Notes: generated by a model not told the origin, from the sequence alone. A DNA stretch of 64,000 nt from Paenibacillus sp. DCT19 (GCF_003268635.1 NZ_CP029639.1:3111501-3175500); one strand, 5' to 3'; shown: positions 37,565 to 48,058, numbered from the stretch's first letter. Numbers and translations are program-made.

Positions 37565-39534
37565 TCGCGGATAAGGTATTTCTGGAGATCTTCAATAATC
37601 GGATTCAAGCGACAGTAGAAGAGATGGCGAATGTGGTATTACGCACGGGGTTTACTGCTTTTGTCAAAGAAACCGGTGACTTTGGAACATATCTACTGTC
37701 TTCATCAGGTGAGACATTCGGCTCTCCGCTTGAAACGGGATACAATCTGTCACTTGGTATTCCTGCTGCTGCAACGATACAGAGCATCAATGATTGGCAA
37801 GAGGGTGATATCGTCATCTGCAATGATCCATATGCCACGCAAGGCATGGTAACCCATCTTCCCGATATGCATCTTATCAAACCCTTCTTCCATGAAGGAC
37901 GCATTATTGCATTTGGGATGTGTTTTGTACATTCATCAGACGTTGGTGGCAAGGTGCCAGGAAGTGTGTCCCCCAGCGCTTATGATATTCATATGGAAGG
38001 CATTCGAATAGCGCCTATTAAACTGTATGAGGCAGGCGTTCTTAATGAAACTGTCCAGCGCTTATTTCTAGACAACAGCCGCATTCCTGAACAGAATTTG
38101 GGTGATCTTCGAGCTCTTATGGCGGCATTGAATCGTGGAGAACAGCGAATGGGCGAATTGATTGCGCGATATGGTGCAGAACGAATAGAACAGGGCATTG
38201 AAGAGTTGCTGGAATACGCGGAGCTGAAAGCACGAGCCATTGTCAGTGACATTCAAGATGGAACATATGAATTCTGGGATTACCTTGAAAAGGGACCAGG
38301 CGGGTATCCGATTCGTCTGCGATGCAGCATGACAATCAACAAGAGCGATATCTACCTTGATTTTAATGGTTCTGATCCACAGGTCAGGGCATCGTTCAAC
38401 ATTCCAACCCATAATCAACAAGGACACTACATGCTGGTGCCTGCTCTAATCCGTTATTTTCGTACACTTGATCCAACGATTCCGTGGAATTCCGGTATGA
38501 TTCGTCTGGTGCGCAATTATGCGCCTCCAGCCTCCATTCTTAATCCAGAGCCTATGGCAGCGGTCGGCGCTCGGGCAGCAACCTTTATTCGTCTGATGGA
38601 TGTCATCACTGGTGCTTTGAGTAAAGCACAGGGGAGCAAAGTACCTGCGGCAGGAGCAGGACAAGCCTGTATTGTCATGATGGCGATGACCGATGCAAAC
38701 GACGGGAAGAAAAAGGTTGGCGTTATACAGCCGATCTGTGGTGGATCAGGTGCAAGACCGATGAAGGATGGTATTGATGGTATGGATTTTGCGGTAGGAC
38801 ATCTACGTAATATCCCGGCCGAGACGGTAGAGGCTGAGATGCCTGTCATGATTGAACACTACGGTCTGCGTCCAGATTCGGCAGGAGCAGGAACCTTCCG
38901 CGGTGGAAGCGGGATTGAGCTCCGTGTACGGATTCGCACACCGGATACGGTGATGACGGCAAGAAATATGGAGCGAATGGAGTTCCAGCCATGGGGTAGG
39001 CTTGGAGGCGGTGTGGGTACACACGGTGAGGCTATTCTGAATGTTGGTCTCGATACCGAAGAGCAGTTAGGTAGAATTGATGAATTGCTTCTTCAGCCGG
39101 GAGATACGGTTACCTTCCTATCCCAAGGCGGCGGCGGATATGGCGATCCTATAGAGCGTGATGTTCAACTCGTGTTGAAGGATGTTAGAAGTGGCTTAGT
39201 ATCGACTCATCAGGCACTTGAACGATACGGCGTTGTAATCCGAAATTTAGCGTTGGATGAGGAGCAGACAAGGATTGAACGTGCTAAACGTGAGCAGGAG
39301 AAACAGGACTTCAACTATGGTCATACGAGAGAGAAGTATGAAACGTTGTGGACTGATGAGATGCAGCTGGCATTGGTTAATTCCCTGAGTAACTATCCTC
39401 TTGCGCTCCGTGATTATTTGAAACGTCGGACGATGAATGCTGCTGAACACAGATTCGTAGGCAATGCTTCCCTAACACCTCTCGATATACCTGTAATGAT
39501 GGAAGAGTTGCGACAGCAGATTGGACTTCAATGA
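37561..39534 (+). CDS. hyuB: Hydantoinase/oxoprolinase family subunit B
   Basis: 657 aa. Conserved motifs include EIFNNRIQATVEEM at the N-terminus, NDPYATQGMVTHLPDMHLI at about 88-106, and the late GAGTFRGGSGIELRVR and QGGGGYGDP. This is the partner of the preceding ATPase subunit; together they hydrolyse a cyclic amide using ATP, in relatives 5-oxoproline, hydantoin or N-methylhydantoin. The exact substrate is not determinable from sequence. The length is slightly above many HyuB proteins because of a C-terminal helical extension of about 90 residues. Confidence 0.93.
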   Translation: MIADKVFLEIFNNRIQATVEEMANVVLRTGFTAFVKETGDFGTYLLSSSGETFGSPLETGYNLSLGIPAAATIQSINDWQEGDIVICNDPYATQGMVTHLPDMHLIKPFFHEGRIIAFGMCFVHSSDVGGKVPGSVSPSAYDIHMEGIRIAPIKLYEAGVLNETVQRLFLDNSRIPEQNLGDLRALMAALNRGEQRMGELIARYGAERIEQGIEELLEYAELKARAIVSDIQDGTYEFWDYLEKGPGGYPIRLRCSMTINKSDIYLDFNGSDPQVRASFNIPTHNQQGHYMLVPALIRYFRTLDPTIPWNSGMIRLVRNYAPPASILNPEPMAAVGARAATFIRLMDVITGALSKAQGSKVPAAGAGQACIVMMAMTDANDGKKKVGVIQPICGGSGARPMKDGIDGMDFAVGHLRNIPAETVEAEMPVMIEHYGLRPDSAGAGTFRGGSGIELRVRIRTPDTVMTARNMERMEFQPWGRLGGGVGTHGEAILNVGLDTEEQLGRIDELLLQPGDTVTFLSQGGGGYGDPIERDVQLVLKDVRSGLVSTHQALERYGVVIRNLALDEEQTRIERAKREQEKQDFNYGHTREKYETLWTDEMQLALVNSLSNYPLALRDYLKRRTMNAAEHRFVGNASLTPLDIPVMMEELRQQIGLQ

Positions 39535-39641
39535 GAAAGAAAACGAAGAAAAAGTTAACGCTCTATTAAAACACATCAACTAAATAGGTTCAATTGATAA
39601 CTTTGTTGCCTATATCACTTATTCGATGGGGGAAATTCAAT

Positions 39642-40776
39642 ATGTTCAAGTCTAAGAAGAATCGTTTTCTCAGTTTAGCTTCTCTCACACTGGCTGCTTC
39701 ACTTGTACTCTCGGCTTGTGGGGAGCGAGTAATACCAGCAATTCTTCCGAAGGAAAGGATGCTTCAGGATCTGGTGGGGAAAAGGTAAAGCTCACGATGT
39801 TCATTTGGGCTGGTTCCAATCAGGATGTTGTACCAAAAGAAGTTGTTGCTGAATACGTGAAAAACCATCCAAACGTTGAAGTGACGTTCGAAGAATCAAG
39901 TAACTCCGTGATGTATCCGAAGATGGTTGCTGGCAAACAAGCGAGTCCGGACGATCCAATCGTTAACTTTGGTTACTTCAATGCCGACGCTACGGCGAAA
40001 GGTCTGAACGATGATATGTGGGAACCACTCGATACAAGCATCGTGACCAATATGAAGGATATTCCTGAACAATTCCATCAGCCAGATAATAAAGGGATCG
40101 TTTGGGGGTATCCAGCTTTGCACTAGTGTACAACAAAGATCTTGTTCAAACGCCACCAACCAGCTGGAATGACCTGTGGGAGAATGAGCAATTCAAAGGG
40201 AAAACCGCTCTGTGGGACTATATGTTTTATTCATACATCTCTCCGTTAATTGCGGTTAAAGGCCAAGAGATTGGTGCTTCATATGATAATCCAGAACCTG
40301 CATTCCAGTACGTGTCTGATCATAGAGATCAGATTGGTACACTCGTCACTTCCAATGATCAGTTAAAAGCACTTCTTGAATCGGGCGATGCTCTAATTGC
40401 ACCATTCAGTGCACAAGTTGCTCAGACATGGATTGATGCAGGTTCACCTCTAGCTGTTGCTTATCCTGAAGAAGGCGCAATTTCCTTCCCCTATTCACTA
40501 CAAGTGGTCAAAGGATCGACTCCTGAGCAGACTCGGGTGGCTAACGAGATCATTAACGAACTGCTGAATGCTGAGTCACTGACGAGTTATGCAGATGCTA
40601 CCGGAACGCCTGTAACTAGCACGACGGCAACGGTACCTGATAAGTATAAGGATGACCCTTCTTTCTCCGTAGAAACACAAAGTAACGGCATTAATCCGGA
40701 TTGGGACAAGCTTGCACAGAACAGCTCCGCTTGGAAAGAACTATGGGATCGTCTGGTGAAAACGAAGCTGCAGTAA
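39642..40776 (+). pseudogene. PotD-like extracellular substrate-binding lipoprotein, two one-base frame breaks
   Basis: Three frames join into one binding protein of about 378 aa. The lipobox is LVLSACG, giving lipidated Cys near residue 26. The first break is in G run 39720-39723 (four G; five gives ACGGASNTSNSSEGKD). The second is in G run 40104-40108 (five G; six gives GIVWGVSSFALVYNKDL). The fold is the spermidine/putrescine-type binding protein (TSWNDLWENEQFKGKTALWD). ATG with GGGGGAAA upstream. As both lesions are homopolymer losses, the gene is probably intact in the organism. Confidence 0.87.
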
Positions 40777-40821
40777 AACAAATCTATTCGTAATACGAAC
40801 GGGATAGATTGGAGGAATAAA

Positions 40822-41945
40822 ATGAACAGCGGACGAGATACCGTTTCCATTGAAACGAAAGGTGTCACGAAGAGATATGGGGGCGAGCCGCCGTTGATCA
40901 GGTCACTCTTCAGGTTCATAAGGGAGAGTTCGTCTCCCTTCTAGGGCCAAGCGGCTGCGGCAAAACAACCCTGCTGCGCATGTTAGGTGGACTTGAACAG
41001 CCAGATGAAGGGGTCATTTTGCTGGGAGGACGTGATGTCACGGGAGTTCCTGCTTATGCTCGCAACAGTAATATGATATTCCAGCAGCTTGCGCTGTTTC
41101 CTCATATGGATGTATTCCACAATATTGCATACGGTCTCAAAGTAAAAAAAACACCGAAAGCGGAGATCAAACGGCAAGTCTATGACATGCTTGAATTAGT
41201 ACAGCTTGGAGATTACAGTAACCGAGCCATCTCGCAACTGTCGGGAGGACAGGCTCAGCGTGTGGCTATAGCCCGTGCGCTAGTTAACCGACCAGAGGTA
41301 TTATTGCTTGATGAACCGCTCTCTGCACTTGATATGCAGTTGCGCCTGGATATGCAGCACGAGCTGAAACGAATTCAGCGAGAGTTCGGGGGTACATTCA
41401 TTTTTGTCACGCATGATCAGAGTGAAGCAATGAACATGTCTGATCGGATTGGCGTCATGCGAAGTGGAAAGCTGCTGCAATATGGGACGCCTGATGAAAT
41501 TTTTGAGAATCCTGCGGATCACTTTGTAGCTAAATTCATTGGAGATACCAATCTGATTAATGTAACCATATTAGGATCAGATCGAGAGGTTGTTCGTGTT
41601 GATTGTTTCGGTCATACATTTGTTGTAAAAGAAAACAGGCGAGGCAACGCTCAACCAACGGGTACACCATCTGTATTGTCGTTACGTTATGAATATATCC
41701 GCCTTGGCGCTGAAGCCGAGGACAGTGTGAATGCGTTTGAAGGCAAGGTGATTGAGAGTGTGTATGGGGGTGCCAGTATACGCTACACCTTGGAAATAAC
41801 ATCCGAATTACATATTCAGGCGACCGTTCTTCATCAGAGAGGTGCATCTCGGTATGCAACAGGTGATATCGTATGGATTGGATTTGACCCGGATGATGCA
41901 CTGTTGTTATCTGAGCCTGAATTGAATCAGGAGAATGGATCATGA
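40822..41945 (+). pseudogene. PotA-like ABC importer ATPase, frame broken by one base near the N-terminus
   Basis: The restored product is about 374 aa. Walker A is GPSGCGKTT, the signature LSGGQAQRVAIARAL, Walker B VLLLDEPLSALD, and the H-loop His is in FVTHDQSEAM. A C-terminal TOBE-type domain begins near residue 290. The break is in G run 40879-40883 (five G; six gives VTKRYGGRAAVDQVTL). ATG follows GGAGG. If the break were real, an internal start would give a protein without Walker A. The gene overlaps the next permease by four bases. Confidence 0.9.
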
Positions 41946-42859
41946 AACGGGTAACTGAACGCGTTGTCAATCTGTATTCATCTCAGCATCGTCACTGGGT
42001 AACCCAATTTTTACTGCTCGTGCCTGCTTTAGCGTTGATGGGAGTGGTCTATCTTGGCAGCTTGCTGATCTTCGGCAGATACAGCTTCGACATTTATGAG
42101 AACGGTAAGTTAATTCGAGGATGGGACTGGGCTTCATACCGTGCGTTTCTATCTGACCCGTATTACTGGAAACTGATTGGGACGACGTTTCGAATTGCAT
42201 TCAAGGTTACATTGTGGAGTGTGCTACTCGCGTATCCGCTGGCTTATACCATCGCGGGCTTGAAGAAACCAGGCTTGAAGCAGTGGTTGCTCCTGTTAAC
42301 GTTTCTACCCTTACTGGTTAGTGCAGTTGTGAGATCCTATGGATGGCAGTTGCTCTTATCTAGGCAGGGCATGATGAACTGGTTGTTCACTCATCTTGGG
42401 GTTACCGAAGATGGCTTCAATATGATGTATAACGAGACGGGTGTTGTCGTTGCACTAGTTCATATTTTTCTGCCATTTATGGTTTTTCCTATCCTGAATG
42501 TGTTATCCCAAAGTGATGCATCGCTCAAAGCAGCAGCGCAGGATCTAGGTGCAGGCAGTTGGCGTACCTTTTTGACCATAACCCTACCATTATCAGCAAG
42601 AGGCATTGCAAGCGGAATCCAAATTGTGTTTACACTGTGCCTGACGGCATTCACCACACCTCAGCTTATCGGGGGAGGTCGGGTGATGACACTGCCTGTT
42701 TTCATATATCAGCGAACACTGGATACGAATTGGCCTATGGCAGCCGTTGCTAGCTTGTTCTTGCTGGTATCCTCCATCGTTGTCTCGCTCCTCGTCAACA
42801 AAGGCGCGGACATGTTGATGTTCAGGCGTTCTGGCAAAGGAGGTCAGGCACATGGTTAG
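41942..42859 (+). CDS. PotB-like ABC importer permease
   Basis: 305 aa with six membrane segments, the first at about 20-42 (LLLVPALALMGVVYLGSLLI). The ATPase-contact loop is AAAQDLGAGSWRTFLTITLP. Its ATG overlaps the ATPase stop codon. It is one half of the channel for the polyamine-type importer and overlaps the second permease by eight bases. Confidence 0.93.
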   Translation: MKRVTERVVNLYSSQHRHWVTQFLLLVPALALMGVVYLGSLLIFGRYSFDIYENGKLIRGWDWASYRAFLSDPYYWKLIGTTFRIAFKVTLWSVLLAYPLAYTIAGLKKPGLKQWLLLLTFLPLLVSAVVRSYGWQLLLSRQGMMNWLFTHLGVTEDGFNMMYNETGVVVALVHIFLPFMVFPILNVLSQSDASLKAAAQDLGAGSWRTFLTITLPLSARGIASGIQIVFTLCLTAFTTPQLIGGGRVMTLPVFIYQRTLDTNWPMAAVASLFLLVSSIVVSLLVNKGADMLMFRRSGKGGQAHG

Positions 42860-43685
42860 TTCTAACAGAATTACGAAGCTGCTGCTCTATGTTTTTACAG
42901 GCATGGTAGCGATCTATCTGCTGTTACCATTATTGATGATCGTGATAACATCGGTAGGCTCTGGCTCGGCAAGCAAATTCCCACCAGAGGGGTTCACGAT
43001 GAAGTGGTACGCTAATCTAGCGGAACAGACCCAGTTTTTGCATGCGTTCAAGAACAGCCTTATTGCTTCTACAGGTGCCGTACTACTGGCTCTTGTAACT
43101 GGAACGCTAGCTTCGCTTGCCATCGTACAATATCCGTTTCGTGGATCAGGGTTACTGCGGGCTTTCTTCGTCTCCCCAATGGTCATGCCCAAAATCACGC
43201 TGGGTATCGCGTATCTGATTCTCTTCTCCAAAATGCATATAGCAGGCGGCTTATTTGCCCTGATCTTGGGTGAAGCAGTCATAGTTCTCCCCTTTGTTCT
43301 GACAATCGTAGGTAGTGCGCTCGCTAATCTACAGCCTGTATATCGGGAGGCTGCTGCGGATATGGGCGCAAGTCCAATACGGATTTTTTTCACCATAACG
43401 CTGCCACAGCTTAAATTGTCCTTGCTCCTCTCAGGCTCTATTGCTTTTGTATTCACATTTGATCAAGTGGAAGCTGCTTTGTTGCTCTTGCGGCAGGATA
43501 GCTACACGTTGCCTATTCAGTTATTTCTGTATATGGAAAAATGGCAAGACCCTACCATTGCGGTGGTATCTGTTGTTTTAATCGTATTTGCGCTTGTGCT
43601 GTTTCTTCTAATCAGGCTGGTTCTGCGTTCTCTTACAGGAATGGAAGGCATGCTGGGTGGAAGAAAAAAACAAAGGAGGTCTTGA
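42852..43685 (+). CDS. PotC-like ABC importer permease
   Basis: 277 aa with six membrane segments and EAA loop EAAADMGASPIRIFFTITLP. Its N-terminus KLLLYVFTGMVAIYLLLPLL is typical of the family. AAAGGAGG for it lies within the end of the previous gene. It completes the PotDABC-like set whose cargo is probably the substrate of HyuAB or a peptide conjugate of it (inference from operon order). Confidence 0.93.
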   Translation: MVSSNRITKLLLYVFTGMVAIYLLLPLLMIVITSVGSGSASKFPPEGFTMKWYANLAEQTQFLHAFKNSLIASTGAVLLALVTGTLASLAIVQYPFRGSGLLRAFFVSPMVMPKITLGIAYLILFSKMHIAGGLFALILGEAVIVLPFVLTIVGSALANLQPVYREAAADMGASPIRIFFTITLPQLKLSLLLSGSIAFVFTFDQVEAALLLLRQDSYTLPIQLFLYMEKWQDPTIAVVSVVLIVFALVLFLLIRLVLRSLTGMEGMLGGRKKQRRS

Positions 43686-43690
43686 TTTAC

Positions 43691-44914
43691 ATGGGAGATG
43701 TAAGCTCACAACAGCGTTCTCGTAGTGCTGGCTTGAACTGGGAGCGGGCAGAAGAAGTGATGAAGGCAAGAGGGATTGCGGCTCTAATTGCAACTACACC
43801 GGAGAATATTCAATATGTCATTGGTTCGCAGCTACGTGCGAGTAACTGGACGATGCAAATTTATGCGATACTTCCTGCGGATCGAACGGCAAGACCTTGT
43901 ATCATCATACCGACCAATCGTCTGGGAGTAGTCGCACAATTTGGTATAACGAACGTTGATATTTTTGCATACAGCGATTTCTTCGTGGAAGGCACGGTTG
44001 AAGGCAAACCTTCAACCCCGGATATTGACCTGTTCTATTCATTGCTACAATCCACGGTTATTCACACAAGTCCGTTAGATGCGCTTCAAGCGGCAATTAA
44101 ACAGTTAGATATTGAACATCAGCCTATCGGAATTGATGAAATGCGGATAGCGCCACAGATTTTGGAAGGAATTAAGAAAACGATCCCTAATGAAGCCGTT
44201 ATACCTGCCTATGCACTATTTCGACATATTCGCTTGATCAAAACATCCTATGAAGTGAAGCGGCTACAAGAAGCAGCCGTTCTGAATGAACAGATTGAGA
44301 AGGAACTCATTGAACTGATTGAAGCAGGTGTTCATGAGAAGCAGATCGCAGACCACTATCGACTGGCCGTGATGAGAGGTGGCGGGATTCCTGCGATGAC
44401 CGCAGTCGGCGCAGGGCCACGAAGCGCGCTGCCTCTGATCGAGAATTATTTTCACACGATTGAATCAGGTGATCAGGTTCGCTTCGATCTTTGTTTGCAA
44501 TTGGAAGGGTATTGGGCAGATACCGGTCGCACAGTGGTTGCAGGTGAGCCTACACCTTGGATGAAAAAGCATTTTGATGCAGTAAAGAGTGGATGGGAGA
44601 CGGCACTTGAACATGTGCGCCCAGGGGTCAAAGCGTCGGACGTATTTTATGCAGCGGTATCACGCGTGCAACGCGAAGGTATCCCTCATTATCGACGTCA
44701 GCATGTGGGACATGCGATTGGCCTGGAGCTGTATGATGACTTGACCCTCTCCCCGGGTGACCAGCACATTCTGGAGCCCGGTATGGTACTTTGTGTTGAG
44801 GTGCCTTACTATGAGCTTGGTGCTGGTGGCTTCCAAATCGAGGATACGGTGATCGTTACTCCAGATGGTTTTGAGTTTCTGACCCATATGGAGCGTAAAC
44901 TGTTCACGAAATAA
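43691..44914 (+). CDS. M24-family metallopeptidase (Xaa-Pro peptidase/creatinase fold)
   Basis: 407 aa. A creatinase-type N-domain (about 15-140) precedes the pita-bread catalytic domain. The five metal ligands of the peptidase branch look present: two Asp ten residues apart in FDLCLQLEGYWADTGRTV, His in HVGHAIGLEL, Glu in CVEVPYYE and Glu in FQIEDTVIV. Intact ligands argue for a peptidase rather than a metal-free creatinase. The start follows AAAGGAGGTC. It is encoded five bases after the permease, so it probably processes the imported substrate or its product. Confidence 0.9.
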   Translation: MGDVSSQQRSRSAGLNWERAEEVMKARGIAALIATTPENIQYVIGSQLRASNWTMQIYAILPADRTARPCIIIPTNRLGVVAQFGITNVDIFAYSDFFVEGTVEGKPSTPDIDLFYSLLQSTVIHTSPLDALQAAIKQLDIEHQPIGIDEMRIAPQILEGIKKTIPNEAVIPAYALFRHIRLIKTSYEVKRLQEAAVLNEQIEKELIELIEAGVHEKQIADHYRLAVMRGGGIPAMTAVGAGPRSALPLIENYFHTIESGDQVRFDLCLQLEGYWADTGRTVVAGEPTPWMKKHFDAVKSGWETALEHVRPGVKASDVFYAAVSRVQREGIPHYRRQHVGHAIGLELYDDLTLSPGDQHILEPGMVLCVEVPYYELGAGGFQIEDTVIVTPDGFEFLTHMERKLFTK

Positions 44915-44993
44915 CGATTGTTGGGAGGCTTCACGCAAGCGATCTGGCAACAGCCGATCAGGGAGCATTCCTGCCAGAAAGTTGGAAAATGCA

Positions 44994-46193
44994 ATGATTC
45001 AGCAGGGAACGACAACATTTCGAAACATCAGTCTTGCATTGTTTGCCGGAGGATTTATCACGTTTGCATTATTATATAGCTTGCAGCCTTTGATGCCTGA
45101 GATCAGTACAGCTTATGCAATTACGCCCGCGCAGTCTAGCTTAACTCTCTCTGTTACGACCGTTGCGATGGCACTTACGATGCTGTTTGTGGGCTCTCTG
45201 TCTGACTTGGTCGGGCGCCGTTACATTATGACCGCTGCTCTAGTGATCTCATCGCTAATCGCCATACTGAGCGCGTTCAGTTCTGGATTCACAGAGCTGT
45301 TGTTACTTCGTATCCTTCAAGGTGTCGCACTTGCAGGGCTTCCAGCTACAGCTATGACGTACTTGGCTGAGGAGATTGACACCTCCAGTCTGGGGTATGC
45401 TATGGGTCTATACATCAGTGGCAATTCCATTGGAGGCATGGCAGGTCGTTTTATCAGCGGTGTGATTACAGACTGGTTCGATTGGCGCACAGCTATTGGT
45501 TTCATAGGTGTTCTGGGCTTATGTGCCGCTCTGATATTCTGGCTTGTTATTCCTCCGTCACGTAATTACGTGAAAAGCGCTGTAAGCTTCTCACGAATCA
45601 TCCCGCTCTTATGGTCTCAATGTCGTAACCCACGTTTGCTCTGCCTGTATGGACTCGGTTTTCTGTTGATGGGTGGCTTCGTAACGCTATTTAACTATAT
45701 TGGCTTTGAATTAGCTGGAGAGCCGTATAGCCTGAGTCAATCTGTCGTTGGAAGTCTGTTTGTTGTATATATTATGGGCACCTTGAGTAGTACTTGGATG
45801 GGGAGAATGGCAGATCGATACGGCAGATCACATGTGCTTATTTTGACGCTTGTCATCATTCTTGCTGGGTCACTATGCACACTACATGCTGACTTGTGGG
45901 TGAAAATTGTAGGACTTGCGTTGTTTGCCTTTGGTTTCTTCGGTGGACATTCCATCGCAAGCAGTTGGGTAGGCCTTGTGGCGAAGCAGTATGTATCCCA
46001 GGCGAATGCCCTGTATCTATTTTTCTACTATGTCGGTTCAAGTGTCAGTGGAACAGGTGGAGGGGTGCTGTACAGCGTACAAGGCTGGCAAGGTATCGCA
46101 GGTATGATCGTTGTCTATGTTATGATAGCGATTGTCCTGTGCCGTATCCTTGCACATCTGGATGAACGACCATCGGTCATAAACATGAAATAA
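44994..46193 (+). CDS. Major facilitator superfamily transporter
   Basis: About 399 aa with twelve membrane segments. The loop 2-3 signature is GSLSDLVGRRYIM and its second-half counterpart GRMADRYGRSHVL. The overall pattern is like Bcr/CynX or YnfM-type exporters (FALLYSLQPLMPEISTAY). The ATG has only a weak GGAA upstream; a TTG twelve bases earlier is possible. It closes the hydantoinase/importer operon and may export an end product or take up a related compound. Confidence 0.88.
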   Translation: MIQQGTTTFRNISLALFAGGFITFALLYSLQPLMPEISTAYAITPAQSSLTLSVTTVAMALTMLFVGSLSDLVGRRYIMTAALVISSLIAILSAFSSGFTELLLLRILQGVALAGLPATAMTYLAEEIDTSSLGYAMGLYISGNSIGGMAGRFISGVITDWFDWRTAIGFIGVLGLCAALIFWLVIPPSRNYVKSAVSFSRIIPLLWSQCRNPRLLCLYGLGFLLMGGFVTLFNYIGFELAGEPYSLSQSVVGSLFVVYIMGTLSSTWMGRMADRYGRSHVLILTLVIILAGSLCTLHADLWVKIVGLALFAFGFFGGHSIASSWVGLVAKQYVSQANALYLFFYYVGSSVSGTGGGVLYSVQGWQGIAGMIVVYVMIAIVLCRILAHLDERPSVINMK

Positions 46194-46290
46194 GGTAGAA
46201 CAGTTATTGATTCTCGTTTGTTGCGAACAAGTGGAAATCCAACTTATGATTTAAACAAACATTTGATCAAGAAAAATATGTGAGCATTAG

Positions 46291-46331
46291 GCTATTTCGG
46301 GATTGATCTCCTCCGAAGTAGCTTTTTTTTT
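46291..46331 (+). terminator. Rho-independent terminator of the hydantoinase/importer operon
   Basis: Stem GCTATTTCGG/CCGAAGTAGC (one G-U pair), 12-base loop, then nine T. Confidence 0.9.
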
Positions 46332-46471
46332 ATTTTAGTGAAAGCTCGCTAAAGTCCGGTTTTGATTAAGGATTTTGCTTCTAAATAAGAACATCTTACA
46401 AATTCTAAAAACAAAATGTGACCAAATGTCGTCCTTAAGAGTGTTTAACATATAAAGGAGGGCAAGACAAC

Positions 46472-46966
46472 ATGCAGCGATCAGTGCCCGAGCCGGGCGA
46501 TCATGTGATGAACATCTACGAGGCATATGCGGATACACTGTTCCGGATTGCCATGGTACACCTCGGCAGACGAGAGGACGCAGAGGAAGCTACGCATGAT
46601 ACCTTCATCAAATATATAGAAAAAGCCCCCACCTTCAACGACGCAGAGCATCAGAAGGCATGGTTAATTCGGGTCATCACCAATCACTGCAAGTCCTTAT
46701 TAGGCAGAGGTTGGCGCAAACGGGAGGTCAAGCTGGAGGGCGCAGATCCTCTCACAACAGAAGACCCTGAAGACCAGGCGTTGATTGAACTTGTGCTGTC
46801 CCTGCCTGTGAAGTATAGATCGGTGGTTCACTTATATTATTACGAAGATTATCCGATCCGAGAAATCGGCGCTATTCTACAGATTAGCGAGTCAGCAGTG
46901 AAGATGCGATTACAGCGGGGAAGACAGTTGTTAAAACTGGAGCTGGAAGGGGAAGAACAGCTATGA
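46472..46966 (+). CDS. ECF-type RNA polymerase sigma factor
   Basis: 164 aa. Region 2 is ADTLFRIAMVHLGRREDAEE followed by TFIKYIEKAPTFND; region 4 is YEDYPIREIGAILQISESAV with MRLQRGR. AAAGGAGGG precedes the ATG. It overlaps the next gene by four bases (ATGA), giving a second sigma/anti-sigma module in this window that is unrelated in detail to the one at 3426. Confidence 0.92.
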   Translation: MQRSVPEPGDHVMNIYEAYADTLFRIAMVHLGRREDAEEATHDTFIKYIEKAPTFNDAEHQKAWLIRVITNHCKSLLGRGWRKREVKLEGADPLTTEDPEDQALIELVLSLPVKYRSVVHLYYYEDYPIREIGAILQISESAVKMRLQRGRQLLKLELEGEEQL

Positions 46967-47961
46967 ACGAGGAACAATTCAGACGAAATTATAAGAAAGC
47001 GGTGGATTCGATGAAAGCAGATGAGCAAATGAAAAAACGGATGGAGCAAAGTGTGAATGCAGAGCGCCGGCAACAAAAGCGTCAACGTAAACCTCTATAC
47101 ATAGCAGCCAGCGTTGCTATTGTTGCGAGTATTGGAATAGCCGCGCCTAGTGTATGGCAGCAATGGAACGCACCGAATGTACCGGTGACTAGTGTGGCTT
47201 CCAATGAAACCAACGACTCAAATGAAACCAATACACCGAATACATCCAATGATCCAGTTGTTATTCCAAAAACGGAATTACCAACCGCGGACGGTAAAGG
47301 TGCTATGGCAGATATGATGCAATTAGTCGTCTATCAGGGCAATGTCTATACCCAATCAGCGACATCGCTTGATGGTGCGGATGCGCTTGCGTTGCGTGGT
47401 GAGAAGCTTGGCACGACAACAGGTGGCATCAATGAGTTAAGTGGCCAAGATCAGTATACGGAGCTTGCTTCCAACATTGGTGAGGCAGACATTTATGCGG
47501 TAAACGGGTACGATCAAGACTTCCGAATCATGTCCTATACTGAGATTGATGGACAGGTGTACGCACAATTATTTGACAAGAACAATGATATCACGATTAA
47601 TACTGGTGCCGATCTCATCGGTAAGTTGCACATTGAAGGTAATATTACGGCCGCGCAGTGGGAAACCTTTGCAAGCTGGAACAATGGATTACAGGAGCTG
47701 CAACAGCTACCAGCAGACGAATCATTGGATGCCTTTGTCTCGGCATTGAATGCTGCTAAGCCGATTGCAACCAGCCCAGAGCTGGAAGAGAAACTGTACG
47801 GACAGGAAGATCGCAAAATGATTTATCTTACGCTACAAGACAAAACGAAAGTGTCCTTAGTATTGTTCGGTGAAGGTCTAGTGCGTTACGGCAATGTACC
47901 CGTATTCCTTGAAGTGGAGCCAAGTGCATTTCAAGCGTTCTGGGATAGCCTGAGCGAATAA
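46963..47961 (+). CDS. Membrane-anchored probable anti-sigma factor
   Basis: 332 aa. A charged cytoplasmic N-terminus (1-43) precedes one membrane segment at about 44-62 and a Thr/Asn-rich linker (NETNDSNETNTPNTSND). The extracytoplasmic domain has no family I recognise. Role inferred from coupling to the sigma gene and topology; no zinc-binding anti-sigma motif is seen. The low-complexity linker suggests the outer domain is free to reach a ligand or cell-wall component. Confidence 0.8.
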   Translation: MNEEQFRRNYKKAVDSMKADEQMKKRMEQSVNAERRQQKRQRKPLYIAASVAIVASIGIAAPSVWQQWNAPNVPVTSVASNETNDSNETNTPNTSNDPVVIPKTELPTADGKGAMADMMQLVVYQGNVYTQSATSLDGADALALRGEKLGTTTGGINELSGQDQYTELASNIGEADIYAVNGYDQDFRIMSYTEIDGQVYAQLFDKNNDITINTGADLIGKLHIEGNITAAQWETFASWNNGLQELQQLPADESLDAFVSALNAAKPIATSPELEEKLYGQEDRKMIYLTLQDKTKVSLVLFGEGLVRYGNVPVFLEVEPSAFQAFWDSLSE

Positions 47962-48001
47962 AATAATAGTTGAGCAGCGCGAGTGGAAGCGCGACGTAGA
48001 G

Positions 48002-48035
48002 CGAGCAAGGCATATCATTGCCTTGCTCGTTTTTC
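48002..48035 (+). terminator. Rho-independent terminator, possibly shared by convergent genes
   Basis: Perfect stem CGAGCAAGGCA/TGCCTTGCTCG with 6-base loop and five T. It sits between the anti-sigma gene and the convergent GNAT gene. Confidence 0.92.
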
Positions 48036-48058
48036 TGTATGCTTAAAGAATCTTTGGC

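Noticed and set aside
42914..43456. A 180-codon open frame antisense to the second PotC-like permease gene
   Set aside because: No ribosome binding site and no domain; it lies wholly opposite a well-supported permease gene and is a composition shadow.
43691..44914. Creatinase assignment for the M24 protein, which with HyuAB would give creatinine degradation
   Set aside because: The five metal-binding residues of M24 peptidases appear intact, whereas true creatinase does not use them.
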